Assembly (NCBI GenBank): GCA_036426205.1
Contig: CM071579.1
Coordinates: 18,757,040-18,821,039 of the forward strand
DNA length: 64,000 nt
Reading direction: 5' to 3'
Source: Ascaphus truei
Lineage: Eukaryota > Chordata > Amphibia > Anura > Ascaphidae
Position numbers and translations under genes: made by a program. Positions 11,776 to 23,850 of this stretch are shown in pieces (the stretch's first letter is position 1; each line of letters begins with the position of its first letter). Below the pieces are notes generated by a model that did not search any database, was not told the origin of the DNA, and saw nothing but the letters and a program-made list of their open reading frames with translations.

Positions 11776-11912
11776 ATTTAATGAGCTGTCATTGATGTGG
11801 ACTTGTATAGGCTGTTTTAAAGCTTGGTCCAGTGTCTGTTTAAGGGCACCCGACAAATTCTGTTTCAAACTATCCATCTCTGACCTTGTCAGCTGCAGTG
11901 ACAGAGTAAGAA
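11776..11912 (-). CDS. KIAA1549L: KIAA1549L-like gene, exon 3
   Basis: This 137-base exon encodes residues 1210-1255: a short hydrophobic stretch (VLTLSLQL) and then an amphipathic helix-like segment with repeated LKQ (SLKQNLSGALKQTLDQALKQ). It ends with IQVHINDSS. It corresponds to the family's region just after the conserved Cys, an alpha/beta module that I infer to be SEA-like. The acceptor (TTCTTCAG|TT, 11913) and a consensus donor (AAT|GTAAGT, 11775) are clear. It enters in phase 1, matching exon 2 (the split codon gives Val), and leaves in phase 0. Candidate N-glycosylation sites are NLS and NDS. Confidence 0.85.
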
Positions 11913-14469
11913 CTGAAGAACAAGACACAAGCGGTAACATTACTTTAGCAGAGTTACCACTTGCATTACAAAGCACAACCAACTCTTAATGCATGGTGGC
12001 CCATATTAGCTAAGCAGCACTACACCGTAAGACCCCTTGTAGTGAATGGAACATAGAGTTTTATCATAATGCCCTGCTAATTACACACTGTATGTCTGGT
12101 ATCTGGCTCTCTTTATTCAGTGATTTCTCCCTTTTGGTTTTGTATCACGGCCCCCCTGCTACCTTTGCCCTGACCCTTTCCCCTCTATCTAGGCCGCTGC
12201 TAGAACACAAGGTGCACAGCTGCACAGAAAGTCTGTCTGATCTCCTCTATGTTCAGGGAGCAGTATACCGGGATTCTGAAACACTAGGTTGATCCACCGT
12301 TTTTTAGGTAGAAATAAAAGTTGAAAGTTTAAAAATAAATGACTGTTAACCCGTTGGCTGCTGGCAAGGTTTGCAACAGTAGGGTTAAAGGCGATACAGG
12401 TTTAAAGAGCGTGGCAATAATAACAGGGACGTGGTTGTTCATTCTACCTACGCAAAGGCATTTTGGGAAATGGGAGAGTAAAATACACTTCTTGAGCAGC
12501 TAAAATGATGCAAAGACTCATCAAACCCCATTAAATTGTATTACAACTGCAGGACACAAACTGAAAACAGGTCATCTTTACTCCATAAGACACTTTACGT
12601 GCATGCAGACTGTCCTGGAACCTCACTGTTTATTTTCCCTGTTCTGAGGCTGCCAGCACTCCTCAGTGTAAGATTGCAACAAATGTATCTTTCCCTTAGC
12701 TTCCAGCCTGTTTCCCTGGCAACCCCCTATATTTCTTTGTTAGTTGGGCTGTCTCTTTGCTACCCCTGCTAGTTGACACAGCCTTACTGTATTTCCTGCT
12801 AGTCAAGGCAAGCATGCTTTCTTTTAGATCCAGCAGCCATCTTGGAGCAGTCACCTCTCCTACTCCTCGGGTAAAGCCATTGTAATTTACCTATCCCTGA
12901 TACTAAGCCACCCAATTACCTAGCATTATCCCACTGATATCCTAGCTCCGTTTCCCCTCCATTGCTCTGAGGCCCCAGTGTGTTCCCTCAGTACCTTTTG
13001 CCCTTTGTATCTGTATGTTGTTGTCCAAAAATAGACCCTTCAGCAAATAGGAAAATTCCCTTGCTTGGTATATGGGATTGAGTTAAGCTGCCTGTCTCTA
13101 CTCACTTGCCACATTGAGCTTGACTCAGAACAGACACCTTACATCCCAGTCACTTCAATGGTCTATTAGGGGCCATGTTTGCTAAGCTATGCTACTACAG
13201 GTAGGTGTTTTATGGAGTAACACTTAGTATGTTTTATCATTTCCTAGCGAAAATTTTGAGACTCTCCAGACCTAAAAGATGAAAGCAAGCATATGATGCC
13301 GGGGCTCCTGCTCAGAAAAGGCCTTTCTGGACGGCCCAACAAGGATACGTGTAGAGAAAAGAAGAGGTGGGCACGACCTTTATAAAGGTTATGTGTTACA
13401 AAGGAAACATCGGATTTCTTGGCTTACTAAACTCTCTGCTTTCCTCATTTCCTAGCCAAACATCCAAACCGTCCCTGAAATGTCCCGTATGGGTCAGATT
13501 TGAAGGATTAGAAAATGAAATCCTAAGATTGTGTAGGAAAACACTGTATTGTGTAATAGCTCCCTCCTAGGACCAAAAGCAACTAATGGCAGTTATATTT
13601 TTATAGGCTAAATGTTATTGCCATGCTTTTTTTTTCTTTTTTTTTTAAATAGCCATTTTAAATATCATTTTTTTGGGAAACATTGCATGTCCCCATGGAG
13701 GGCTTGTACCATCTTTATCATGGATCTTTGGTTTGGTAGCATCTGCAGGTGACGTGTGTTTTTTTTTTGTTCTTTTAATGACACTGTATTGAATAAGCTT
13801 GAATTTCAGAGGACACAGAGAAAATAAAAATATTAATTGTTCAGCTGACACAAAGAAGTCAGATTTGTTTGTTACCGTTTTTCAGATCCAATGTCTGGGT
13901 GGTAATGGCGATTCAATCTTCGGAAGAAAGTTAATTCCGTTGATATAAACAATTTTATATTTTAATCTTGCTTTGGTACAGCCCCGTGAAAGGTGAATCC
14001 GCATGTTACCGGACAGAAAACTATATTCTGTAATTGGCCTCCTAAACAGATGTAACTGTGCTAAAAGCAAAGATTTTGCAGGCTTGCTTTTTGGGGGGAA
14101 TGAATTACAGGTTGAATTTCCTCTGGGTCTCTGAGTGGAGAAGTGTTTGTCAATCATGTGTTTTCTCTACCCTTCTCCCACCTCGTCCTTATCAGAGAAC
14201 CGATAAATATAAGGGGGGGAGGTTGGGAGAGAGAGTGGACCCGCACATCAATCAATTCAGTACTTGCTGATCACACCGTGGCACCCCTCAAGTGTCGCCT
14301 CACCAAGTTTGCATACTTTACCAAAATATTTAAACTTGATACTTATAGCTGTGTCCCCCAACCACTTTACCCACCTTTCTCAATTGGGAACCAATTTCTA
14401 ACTGTCTTTCTTCTCCCATTCGGTAAATCTGTCGGCACAATCTCAATGAAGGATAATAACACCACGTAC
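11913..14469 (-). other. KIAA1549L-like gene, intron 2
   Basis: A 2.6 kb GT-AG intron with no repeat or coding signal that I recognise, apart from T-rich stretches near 13630 and 13760. Confidence 0.7.
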
Positions 14470-17400
14470 CTGTTTTCACCATGGTTTCTGATGATAGCTT
14501 GCACTCCAAAGCAAAAGGAGTAGATGTCGGTGGACTAAATGTAGTAGTTGCAATCGTGCTATCAACAGCTGTGGTATTTGGTACCGTTGTCCCACCAACC
14601 GTTTTTACAGATATTGTCACAGATGTCAAAGCTGGCGTAAAGGTTGATGTTTTCGTGGTAACTGGATTTGTGGCATTCACAGTAGTGGGAACTGTCTTTA
14701 TTGTGTTGGGTGCATGTGTTGTAGTTACAGGGGACATTGTGGCCGTACTTAGTATTGTGGTTGGAAGTGTAACAGTGGCTAGTGGATGTGTGTTGGTTGC
14801 TGTTTCAGTGACCACTCTTGTTGTTGACGTGTGGGTAGTTGTCTCTGTATGTATGGTGGACTCCGGTGTACTTGTAGTCAATGGGGGCATATGGCTTGTG
14901 GACATAGTATGGGTTTCAGAAGACAAAGAAGTTGGCATTGTTGATATGGAACTAGAGTTTCTTGTTACATTTTCTGTTGGTGGACCTATGGATACTCCAC
15001 CAGCAGATACTGAAGATGAAACTGTAAAAACAGAATTAGATATATTTGTTGGAAAAGTAGCAGACGTATGTGGTGTGGGTGATGAGTGAGCAGTAGTTAT
15101 GGGACTTAATGGTAAATGAGTAATGGTAGGAAATGTAGGAACTGCAGTTACTACTTCATTGGTGGAATTTCCCACTGGTAAACCATTAGAATGCCACATT
15201 TCTGATGTGATTACAGTTGAAAGGTGAGTATTTACTGCAGACCCTGTGCTAGTAGAGATATCTGCTTGTTCTATTGTAGAATAAGCAGAATGCTCTTCAG
15301 CTGTAGATGTTAACACTAAAGAAACTGTTGTTGTTGCAAAAGTTATTGGTTGTATAGAAGACATTTCACTATTAGTAGCAAATGTTAAAATTGAAGTGGT
15401 CATAGATAGTGGTGAGTTATGAGATTCTGTTGGTGAAGAAGTGGATTCTTGAGGTTGGTCAAATGTTTGGTTAAATGGTGATTGAGGCGATAATGAAGTA
15501 ATGATGGTAGGAGAGTTTTCCGTACTCGCTGTACTGCTCTCATTTAAATATTCATGTTTTTCAGTTGGTGTTAGACTTGATAATGTTGATGATAAAAGAG
15601 AATTTGTAGATGGACTGTTTGATGAAGACAATATACCTTGACTTCCTGTCACCCCTGAACTTGGAGTAAAGTTTGTGCTAGAACTTGAGTGTTCTGTGCC
15701 ATTTTCAATATCCTGGCTACGCTGGGAAATGGGTATAGTTGTGGTCTCACTAGATATATATTGGTGACTTGACATGTCGCCAGTATGTGTATAACTTTCC
15801 ATGTCACTATGAGATGTTGTGCTAATATTTTTAGAATGAGAATTTGTTTGCAAGTTTTCTGTCTTTATATTGGTGTTGTATATCCCAGTGCCTGTGGGTG
15901 TCCAATCAGACATAGCCGTTCCTGTTGGCATTTTAGCAGTGGTTCTAGCACTAGGTTGAGAAGTAAATAACGTAGATGTGTCCCGTACAACAGGTGATAT
16001 AGCGTCTGAGATAACAGTATTATTAGTAATATAAATTGTGGAAAGCATTGCATTTGGAGGGGTATTTGATGCATTTCCATTGGATGTTGCTGACAATGAT
16101 GTAACTTCTGATGAAGGTGTTGGTTTAATTGTACTCGAATCTGTATCAAAATCGAAGCTGGATGTTGATTCATCAAAATGCGAAGTTGTGTATTCTAATG
16201 GTAGACTGGATGAGGATCTGGAATGCCCAGTCTGTGTAGAGCTGACAACTGTACTTTCCTCACTTATATAAGGGGTGGTTGCTGACCCTGTGGTGGTATA
16301 TGGATTGATTGCAGTAGAATGTTCAACTATTGATGATGTAAAACCTTGCAGAGTACTTGCAAATGGCTGTGAGCTTGATGTAGCACTAGGGCTTGTCAAG
16401 GTGGCCATTTCAAAACGTGTCTGCGTTATTTCTGGCGTTCCTCCTGTCCTTCCTGCTTCAGTGATTGGTTGAGAATCCAAAGCATCCTTATACATTGTAG
16501 TGGTCAGTTCCATGTTGTTGCTTGTTGTGAAAATACTTATATCCGTTTGCTGAGTTTGCAGACTATCTGTCTCAGGAGAAACTGTAAAAACTGGAGCCGT
16601 AGATATTGAATTTGCAGTATCAGCATTGCTGTTTATATTCATTGTTATTAGAGGCCTACTAGTTAAAACAGTTGCTGAAGATTTCTCTTTAACACCCACA
16701 TCTGTAGAAGTATAACTATTCAGTGTGGGAGTATACTCGGTGGATGGCGATGCATTAGTAGTGTTATGAACATCTGTAGTCTCCGTGATGAGAAATGCTG
16801 TGGAGGTTGATACATCTGTGTAGGAAGTATATGAACTTGTCTCCTTGGTTTCTGTAGTCGTTGAACCTGCATCCATGAAACCTGTGACATTAGTTGCTTT
16901 TGATTGTAACCCACCAGTTTGTGTTGTTGAAATTGACTCCGTTACAGAAGAAGCTGGTGGTTGATCTGTTTCTGGTTGACTTGTGCTCAGTGAATATAAA
17001 GATATTTTATTAAAAGTGGCGTTTGTTACTAAGCTTTCAGAAGGAAGAGATTGAAATGTTTCTGGGGTGGGATTCTCCATTGGTAATTGTGTCCTACCTA
17101 TGTTTGATATTTCCATTGTGCTGCTGGTTTGTACAATCAAGACATTGTTTGTTGCATTTAAACTAGGGTTTGTAGAAGGATTTTGCAACTTGCTGTTGTC
17201 CATTGATGTGAATGAAGTCAGTGTTCCTGTAGATGGACTTTTAGAAGGACGATAGAGAACTGTTTCTGGGGTCGTATTCTCCACTGTTAATGTTGTCCTG
17301 TCTGTTCTTGATTTCTCCAAGGTACTGGTGGTTTGTATCGCCGAGGGGTTACTTGTTGCATTTAAACTAGGATTGGTAACATTAATAGTGCTTACCTCAG

Positions 17401-18003
17401 ATGTGCTTCCCAAATGTATACCGTTTATTGTACTGTCAGAAAAAGGCACATTGGTGGAAGAGATGACACCATAAGGCATGTCTGATACTGATGTGGAAGA
17501 CAGGGATGATGATGGTGGTGGTGATGATGATGATGACGATGACGATGATGAATGTATCAAAATGTTTGGTCCAGGTGAACTTTGTCTAGAAATAGTAGGT
17601 GGATATGATGATGTTGACTGAAATGACAAAGCTGTTTCAGTGTATGTCAATGATGATAATGGGTGGGAAGTAGAAAATATGCTGGTTTCATTCAGACCTG
17701 AGGTTGCAGCTGTTTTGTCTGCTGGTTGGGGTGAAGATTCAGAAGAAGAATTAAAATCTGCTAGTGACATAGTTGCATTTTCCTGTATATAGGAGGCTGG
17801 GGTCATTTCATTAGTCTTAGTATTCTTGCTGGTTAGTGTTGTTAAAATCTTAAAGAAGGTGTCATTCTCCGGTACTTGTGTCACGGTATTCATGACTCCA
17901 TTGGCTGTAGAGGAGGACTGTACTTCTTTGGAAGGCCATATAGGTGATGGTGTGAAAGATTCACGTGTAGACATGTTTCGGTCTGATTGATGTGTTGACG
18001 AAT
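14470..18003 (-). CDS. KIAA1549L: KIAA1549L-like gene, exon 2 (large mucin-like Ser/Thr-rich exon)
   Basis: A single open exon of 3534 bases encodes residues 32-1209 of the model. It is dominated by Ser, Thr and Pro with many N-x-S/T sequons, as expected of an extended, heavily O- and N-glycosylated ectodomain. A run of ten Ser followed by PPP sits near residues 183-195. Residues about 242-355 contain an imperfect tandem duplication with a 68-residue period, marked by NPSLNAT. The only cysteine seen is near the 3' end (ALECKLSS, about residue 1199). It aligns with the conserved Cys that opens the folded region in KIAA1549-family proteins. The acceptor is a pyrimidine-rich TCTATAG|AT at 18004, and the donor is ACAG|GTACGT at 14469. 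Both ends are phase 1. The upstream ATG in the same frame at 18019 lies in the intron and is not the start. Confidence 0.85.
17030..17374 (-). repeat. Internal tandem duplication in the mucin exon
   Basis: Two adjacent copies with a 204-base (68-codon) period lie inside exon 2. Each contains NPSLNAT, then a T/S-rich stretch ending in a MENPTPET-like or VENTTPET-like block. The period is a multiple of three, so the frame is kept. The copies have diverged clearly, so the duplication is not recent. Confidence 0.7.
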
Positions 18004-18040
18004 CTATAGAGATACACAAATAGAAATGTGTTATTTTGTA

Positions 18041-18235
18041 TGTATGTATGCATCTTTATTTATATAGCGCCATTAATGTACATAGCGCGTCACAGCAGTA
18101 ATACACATGACAATCATATAAATAACAAGTAATAAAAAAAACACATAATGGGAAGAAGCGCTTCAGACATAAAAGTGACATTTAGGGAAAGGAGTCCCTG
18201 CCCCGAAGAGCTTATGTTGCTCTAAGCCAAAGTAG
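18041..18235 (-). mobile_element. L2/SINE 3' tail next to exon 2 acceptor
   Basis: Minus-strand copy of the TTGTAAGCTC..GGGGCAGGGACT to GCGCTATATAAATAAAG tail. It ends about 37 bases upstream of the exon 2 splice acceptor, leaving only the pyrimidine tract between it and the exon. Confidence 0.7.
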
Positions 18236-18540
18236 TTACATGCTCATAACTGGAATACCCCAAGTCAGTGTAGGAAAGGATTCATTATTAAGCTGGTTTC
18301 AGGTGACCAGCTACATGCATGATAAATCGGGTGCTTTTATTGGTGTTTGCTAATCACCTAAATATCTCTAAAATATGGAAATGGAAATGAAGGTTTTTAA
18401 CCTGTTCATATATTTTATTGTACAATCCTCCCTCCAGTCACGCTTTGCTTCCAGATATACTGAGGTGAATTTACATTTTCATGGACTTCTAAAGCAGCAT
18501 CCCTAGGCAGTAAGCAAGTGTAACAGGGTATGTCCCATAA

Positions 18541-18610
18541 TAGCAAGTAAACAAGAAGACATAGAAAGTCTCCCACAGATCCCTTTTAACACTGCACATA
18601 CAGGCTAATA
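18541..18610. repeat. 70-bp direct duplicate of fold-back arm segment
   Basis: Bases 18541-18610 are identical to 18781-18850, exactly 240 bases away. The second copy is inside the left arm of the fold-back element, while this copy lies just outside its left end. Confidence 0.9.
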
Positions 18611-18611
18611 C

Positions 18612-20489
18612 TGGCCCATAGATTAACCTGTTACTGCCCTGAACATACTAGGGGCTTACATAACAGATGCACTATGGAGGAAAGAGAGGTATTATGGGAC
18701 ATATAAATATAACTAATGGTAGACCGCTCACCAAATAGTAGCTCATAAAAGATAGCCGGTGCAAAGGAATGGTACTGGCATAGCAAGTAAACAAGAAGAC
18801 ATAGAAAGTCTCCCACAGATCCCTTTTAACACTGCACATACAGGCTAATAAGAAGTATTTATAGGGGTATAGTGCTCCCTGATATATAACCAAAAAAAGC
18901 TGTAGGGGGTACCAGAAGTAATCGCACCCAGCTCTGTGGGTGGACGGTTACCAATGAAAGCCTGATATAGGCAAAACAATAAAGTTTTATTAATTATATA
19001 TCACAACGACGCATAATCAGTAGGCATAAAAACATTTAAAACACAAGGTGTGGGTGATGACAGGAGGGAAAATACCGTATACTTCAATGGTTAATACATC
19101 AAATGAACCCTCCTGATAATGACCAAAATCGGAACGGGGGGTAGGGTAGGAGGTAGGTGTTGTATATAGGGGGGACAGTTGTGTTATGTATCACACACAT
19201 CAATATCAAGCATATAGAGGCCCCCCTCGATAGCCTCCTCCCTAGTTAGGTAATAGGGGTGTAACGATAGTACATATTATAGAACCGCAATAATCACAGG
19301 GCACCGCAATGGTGTACCAGCAGTTTAAATACAGTTACAAGCGTGGTGGCATAGTCTCCGCCACCACCTCAAGTATACACCCTCTCTCTCCCCGATAACC
19401 GGAACAATCTCACCCGTGACCTCCGACGTCAACGCGATGACGTCATCCCGACGTACGTTTCGCGCTCGGGGGCTGGCGCTTTTTCGAGGTAGGAGGTGAC
19501 ATACTGGATAGCGTTGTCACTCTATATACCCTCAGAACGGGGCGGTACTAAGAGTCTGCCCAATCACACACTAGATCGGTGGATTACAGCTGAGGGGATA
19601 GAAGTACATGTACTCAAGGGGTAAAGAGAATGTATATGATGGAACCCTATCTGTGCCAAGATTAGGTTAAATACTGTATATACAGAGATGATGTATGAGG
19701 ATTCACAAATGCTTAGGTATGGAAAATAAATAAATAAATACTTGGGTGAATGAACCAATGTATGAATGGATATATATGGATATATGGGTGAGCTGGATAC
19801 AGGCATCACGGGTCTGAATGGGGGCCACATATCGTCTAGTGAGTGTATATTGGGTGTAGGAATGTACTTACCTACAGTTTCCGCCCCTTGGGTCAAAACG
19901 GACTCTAATAATTAACTGTATACCTGTCCCCCCTATATACAACACCTACCTCCTACCCTACCCCCCGTTCCGATTTTGGTCATTATCAGGAGGGTTCATT
20001 TGATGTATTAACCATTGAAGTATGCAGTATTTTCCCTCCTGTCATCACCCACACCTTGTGTTTTAAATGTTTTTATGCCTACTGATTATGCGTCGTTGTG
20101 ATATATAATTAATAAAACTTTATTGTTTTGCCTATATCAGGCTTTCATTGGTAACTGTCCACCCACAGAGCTGGGTGCGATTACTTTTGGTACCCCCTAC
20201 AGCTTTTTTGGTTATATATCAGGGAGCACTATACCCCTATAAATACTTCTTATTAGCCTGTATGTGCAGTGTTAAAAGGGATCTGTGGGAGACTTTCTAT
20301 GTCTTCTTGTTTACTTGCTATGCCAGTACCATTCCTTTGCACCGGCTATCTTTTATGAGCTACTCTTTGGTGAGCGGTCTACCATTAGTTATATTTATAT
20401 GTCCCATAATACCTCTCTTTCCTCCATAGTGCATCTGTTATGTAAGCCCCCAGTATGTTCAGGGCAGTAACAGGTTAATCTATGGGCCA
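18612..20489. mobile_element. Long fold-back element, 1.9 kb
   Basis: Two near-identical inverted arms (about 18612-19180 and 19921-20489, centred on 19550.5) flank a 740-base loop. The arms differ by few bases. The loop contains ACGTCAACGCG, TGACGTCATCCC and ACGTTTCGCGCTC and has no coding capacity. Arm ends read CTGGCCCATAG / CTATGGGCCAG. This fits a non-autonomous fold-back DNA transposon; the family is not identified. Confidence 0.8.
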
Positions 20490-21229
20490 GTGACCCCCCT
20501 TATGCTCCACTTGCAAGTGATGGAAGTATGGTGGTGACTCACGGCCTGTATAAGCCTATCAGGGATAGGTACAGTCCATGAGCCCACCCCTTCCAGAGAC
20601 TTCCAAGTGGGAGTATCAAATTTAGTTAGTCTTGCTCTGAGGAGAAAGGATAGAGCATGGGCTGTCCGCCTCTCCCATTGCGAGGAAGAGCTGGCCCACT
20701 CCAGGCTTAAGCCTGGAGAACATCAAGAATCAGGACCCCCTAATATTGGGGTGCACCTTCCAGAAGTCTGGAATCTTCTGAGACCCTGGAACCACTGATG
20801 TAAGGTCCATGCAGTGATACAATAAAGACCCTTGTTCATCTGTTACCTGCCTGAGTGTCAGTTCTTGGGCAGAGTGGACTAAGTATGCAGTGGTTCGAGC
20901 TGATCTCTGGAATACCCTGGAGCCCACTACTACTAGAGGCGCTGAGTACCAAGAAAGAACTTCAGTAACAGAACCAAATGCCTGTCCTGGTCTCTACTCT
21001 ACCGCAGACAGCTCATGATCTCCTGCTCTAAACAGGTATGCACCACACACACAGTAGCTAGGCTGTACAAACTCCCAGAGGGGGGTGGGAGGGAAACAGG
21101 ACTACACAGGTAAAGCAAGTCTCGGGGGGCGGGCACACCTCAGGGGATGGGCATGTCTCTGTGGCAGGCATGTCTCGAGGGGGAAGCAAGAGGGAGAGAG
21201 TAGCAGCGCTGTTGCTTTCTTTTTTTAAT

Positions 21230-21500
21230 GTACATTTTTAATACATGTAAGATTGAAGCAGGGGGTCTCCGGAGCTGAATCGCACAAATTTCAGCTCCAG
21301 GGACCCCTTCCTCTGGAGATACCAACGCCCCCTAAAGAGGTAAGTATCTCCTGCTCAGGTTTAAAGCTCCCGGTCACATGGGCCAATAGGAAGGTGCATA
21401 TGACATCACGGCTTCCTATTGGCCCATGTGATGGGACATCTAAACCTGAGCTGAGATACCGGCGCCCCCTAAGGAGGTATCTCAGGATGCAGGGGGTGTA
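21230..21500. mobile_element. Palindromic MITE (GGTCTCCGGAGCTGAA family)
   Basis: Imperfect palindrome with TTCCTATTGGCCCATGTGA and its inverse at the centre and GATACCRRCGCCCCCTAA in both arms. Related sequence occurs at 22.25-22.46 and 61.49-61.73 kb. Confidence 0.65.
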
Positions 21501-21852
21501 AATTATTACATTTTCTAGGAGCTGGTTTCTAATTCTCTGATCACTGGAGCTTGCTATGTGAGACCCTAATTAGTCTACCTTTATGCTAGTTTGCCAAAAA
21601 ATGTTAGGAGCCCTTATCGTGCAAAACAAATGCTGCAAACTGCACAGAGCCTGTTAAACGGGAGAGCAATTCCAGTTATATCCAAGTAGGGCTGCATCAC
21701 TGAAGCTGGGAGGAGATGCCTGCCCATATTATTTCAGACTTGCACATACAGGGCTACTTTCTATTGAGTGGTTCAAGAAGCAAAGAATTGGCTGCACATT
21801 CTCCCTACGGGGGAAAAAAAACTTAAATTGGAGTCACACAGGGAAATATTCC

Positions 21853-22504
21853 TTAAAGCAGCAGTCCAAGCAGATATATCTCAAGTGCATATATCCCTTG
21901 TGAGCACATTCACGTGTCTTAGACAGGTCTGCAACCCCGCCTTTCACCATTATCACCCAGCATACAGTGCTTCCACTGCAGCAAGGGATTCTGGGAAATG
22001 ACATGCAAATGAGCACACAGTGCCACCGTTTTCTTCAAATCCATATGACATGGACCCCTATAAGCTTATGCTTGCTGCATTGCACAGCTTGTAAGCACAG
22101 CCTGGGTAAACCTACCCACAGACAGCTGTTTTGACCTCTAGGGTCTCATCAGTGTGAGGCTGGTTATACTGGCTTTGCAATTTGAAGCTTTGGGATAGGT
22201 ATCCACCACACATTAGTTAAGTATATAGGCGGGTGCCGGTAGCAGCTCCAGCTCAGCTAACTGGGGTTCTCGTAATGGCGGCGTTCAAAGCTCTCGCAGC
22301 CCTCCAGCCAATAGGAAGTTGTGACGTCATCCGGTGCGACTTCCTATTGGCCCGCGTGACCAGGACCTTTAAACTTGCAGGAGCTACCTGCGCCCCTTAC
22401 AGGAGGTAAGTATCTCGGGCTGCAGGGGTCCCCAGAGCTCAAATGAATGGGATTCAGCTCCGGAGACCCCCTGGTTTAATGCTATGCTTGGTTTGCTGCT
22501 TTAA
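21853..22504. mobile_element. TTAA-flanked composite MITE
   Basis: Ends are TTAAAGCAGCAGTCCAAGCA (21853) and the inverse GCTTGGTTTGCTGCTTTAA (to 22504). The interior combines the GCAAGGGATTCTGGGAAATG repeat (21.9-22.15 kb) with the CCAATAGGAAG palindrome (22.24-22.46 kb). Confidence 0.65.
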
Positions 22505-23220
22505 GGTTTTCCTACAATATGAGTGTTCTCTGGAATACAGCATAGAATGACTCAGTCTATGCAACGAAAATCAGTGCTTCCAAAACTGAGCATTATAGTA
22601 CGGAAGAGGGGGGGCAGCAAGATTAATCAATGCAACAACCAAATTGCTTTCAGCGAGAATATCTTCTTCATTTCCACGAGTTCTGCAGCTGTTAGATTTG
22701 GATAGATGGCGAAAACAGCCTCAAACCGTGAAAAACTGGATTTGATCAACTGCTTTACTAGCACAATAAAGGCAGCAGCATAACGTGTACGGATACCGGC
22801 TGCGTGTCCCAGATAGGTAATGAAATCAGCATGTAATAAGGGCTACTGTAAGTGCATACTTGTATAGGGAGGTCACGCACAGAAGACCCTGGTTTAAGAG
22901 CTCAGGTTAACCAGTACATAAAGCGGCATTACAGTCTTCTGCGTGTCGGAAATGAATCAAATTCCGGCTGTCAAAGCTTTGGAATTAGTTTTAGCCGCTC
23001 GTGTTGTCTTTTTATTTTACCTGGAATATCCCGGGCGGATGCGTTTAACCAGATGGTATTTGTGTTCACATATAAATATAATAAGAAAGTAGCCAAATAT
23101 GATGGGGAGAGTAAGCTGACAGGTGTTTATTTATTCCATAACTTTATAATATAGTGGGCACGACAGAAATAGGGAAAAGCTTAAGCTGGGGTGATTAGGA
23201 GTTTATATAACAATGCAGTT

Positions 23221-23850
23221 AATCAAACATATATTAACCTTTAGCAGTCAGCTTTCCTGTGGCCCAAGACTCGAATTTCCACCGGGCCCCACCGTTTCAG
23301 CGACCTTGCGAGACCCGCCTCTTTCTCTTACATGTCCCCCTTTCCACACACCACCTCGCTCTCCCAACCCCTCTATTTCTCTCCCCTTCTCATACTCCTA
23401 TCTCTATTTCTCTCCCCCTCTTTCCCTCACTCTCCCGCTCTTACTCTTCCCCTCCCTCTCTTAAACCCCATCCATCTTTCACACCTGCCCCTCCCTCTCT
23501 TCCTCACTCACTCCCCTCTCGTCCTCCTCTCACCCTCCCTCTTTTACACCCCCCTCTCTCGCTCACTCGCCCTCCCTCCTCTCTCATCCAATGCCACCTT
23601 CCTCACTCAATCCCTCTCCCTCTCAAATCCCAATTCCTCTCTCAAATTCAACTCCCTCTTCACACTCAATCCCCCCCTTCCCACTTAATTTTCCTCCGTC
23701 CCCTCCTTACACTCAATTCCTCCCCCCTGTCCTTTCCTCGCTCAACCCCCTATCCCCTCCTCACACTCAATAGCCCCTCTTCATAATCAATAACCCACCC
23801 TCCTCTCCTCACTCAATAACCCCTCCTCCGCTCACTCAATCACACACACA
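23221..23850 (+). repeat. Pyrimidine-rich (CCCTCT-like) region
   Basis: Degenerate C/T-rich sequence with recurring CTCACTCAAT and CCCCTC words ending in a short (CA)n. Long frames here are Ser/Pro/Leu low-complexity artefacts. Confidence 0.8.

Noticed and set aside
14481..15089. 202-residue plus-strand open frame rich in Val
   Set aside because: It lies exactly opposite the mucin exon; Thr and Ser codons read backwards give Val, Gly and similar residues.
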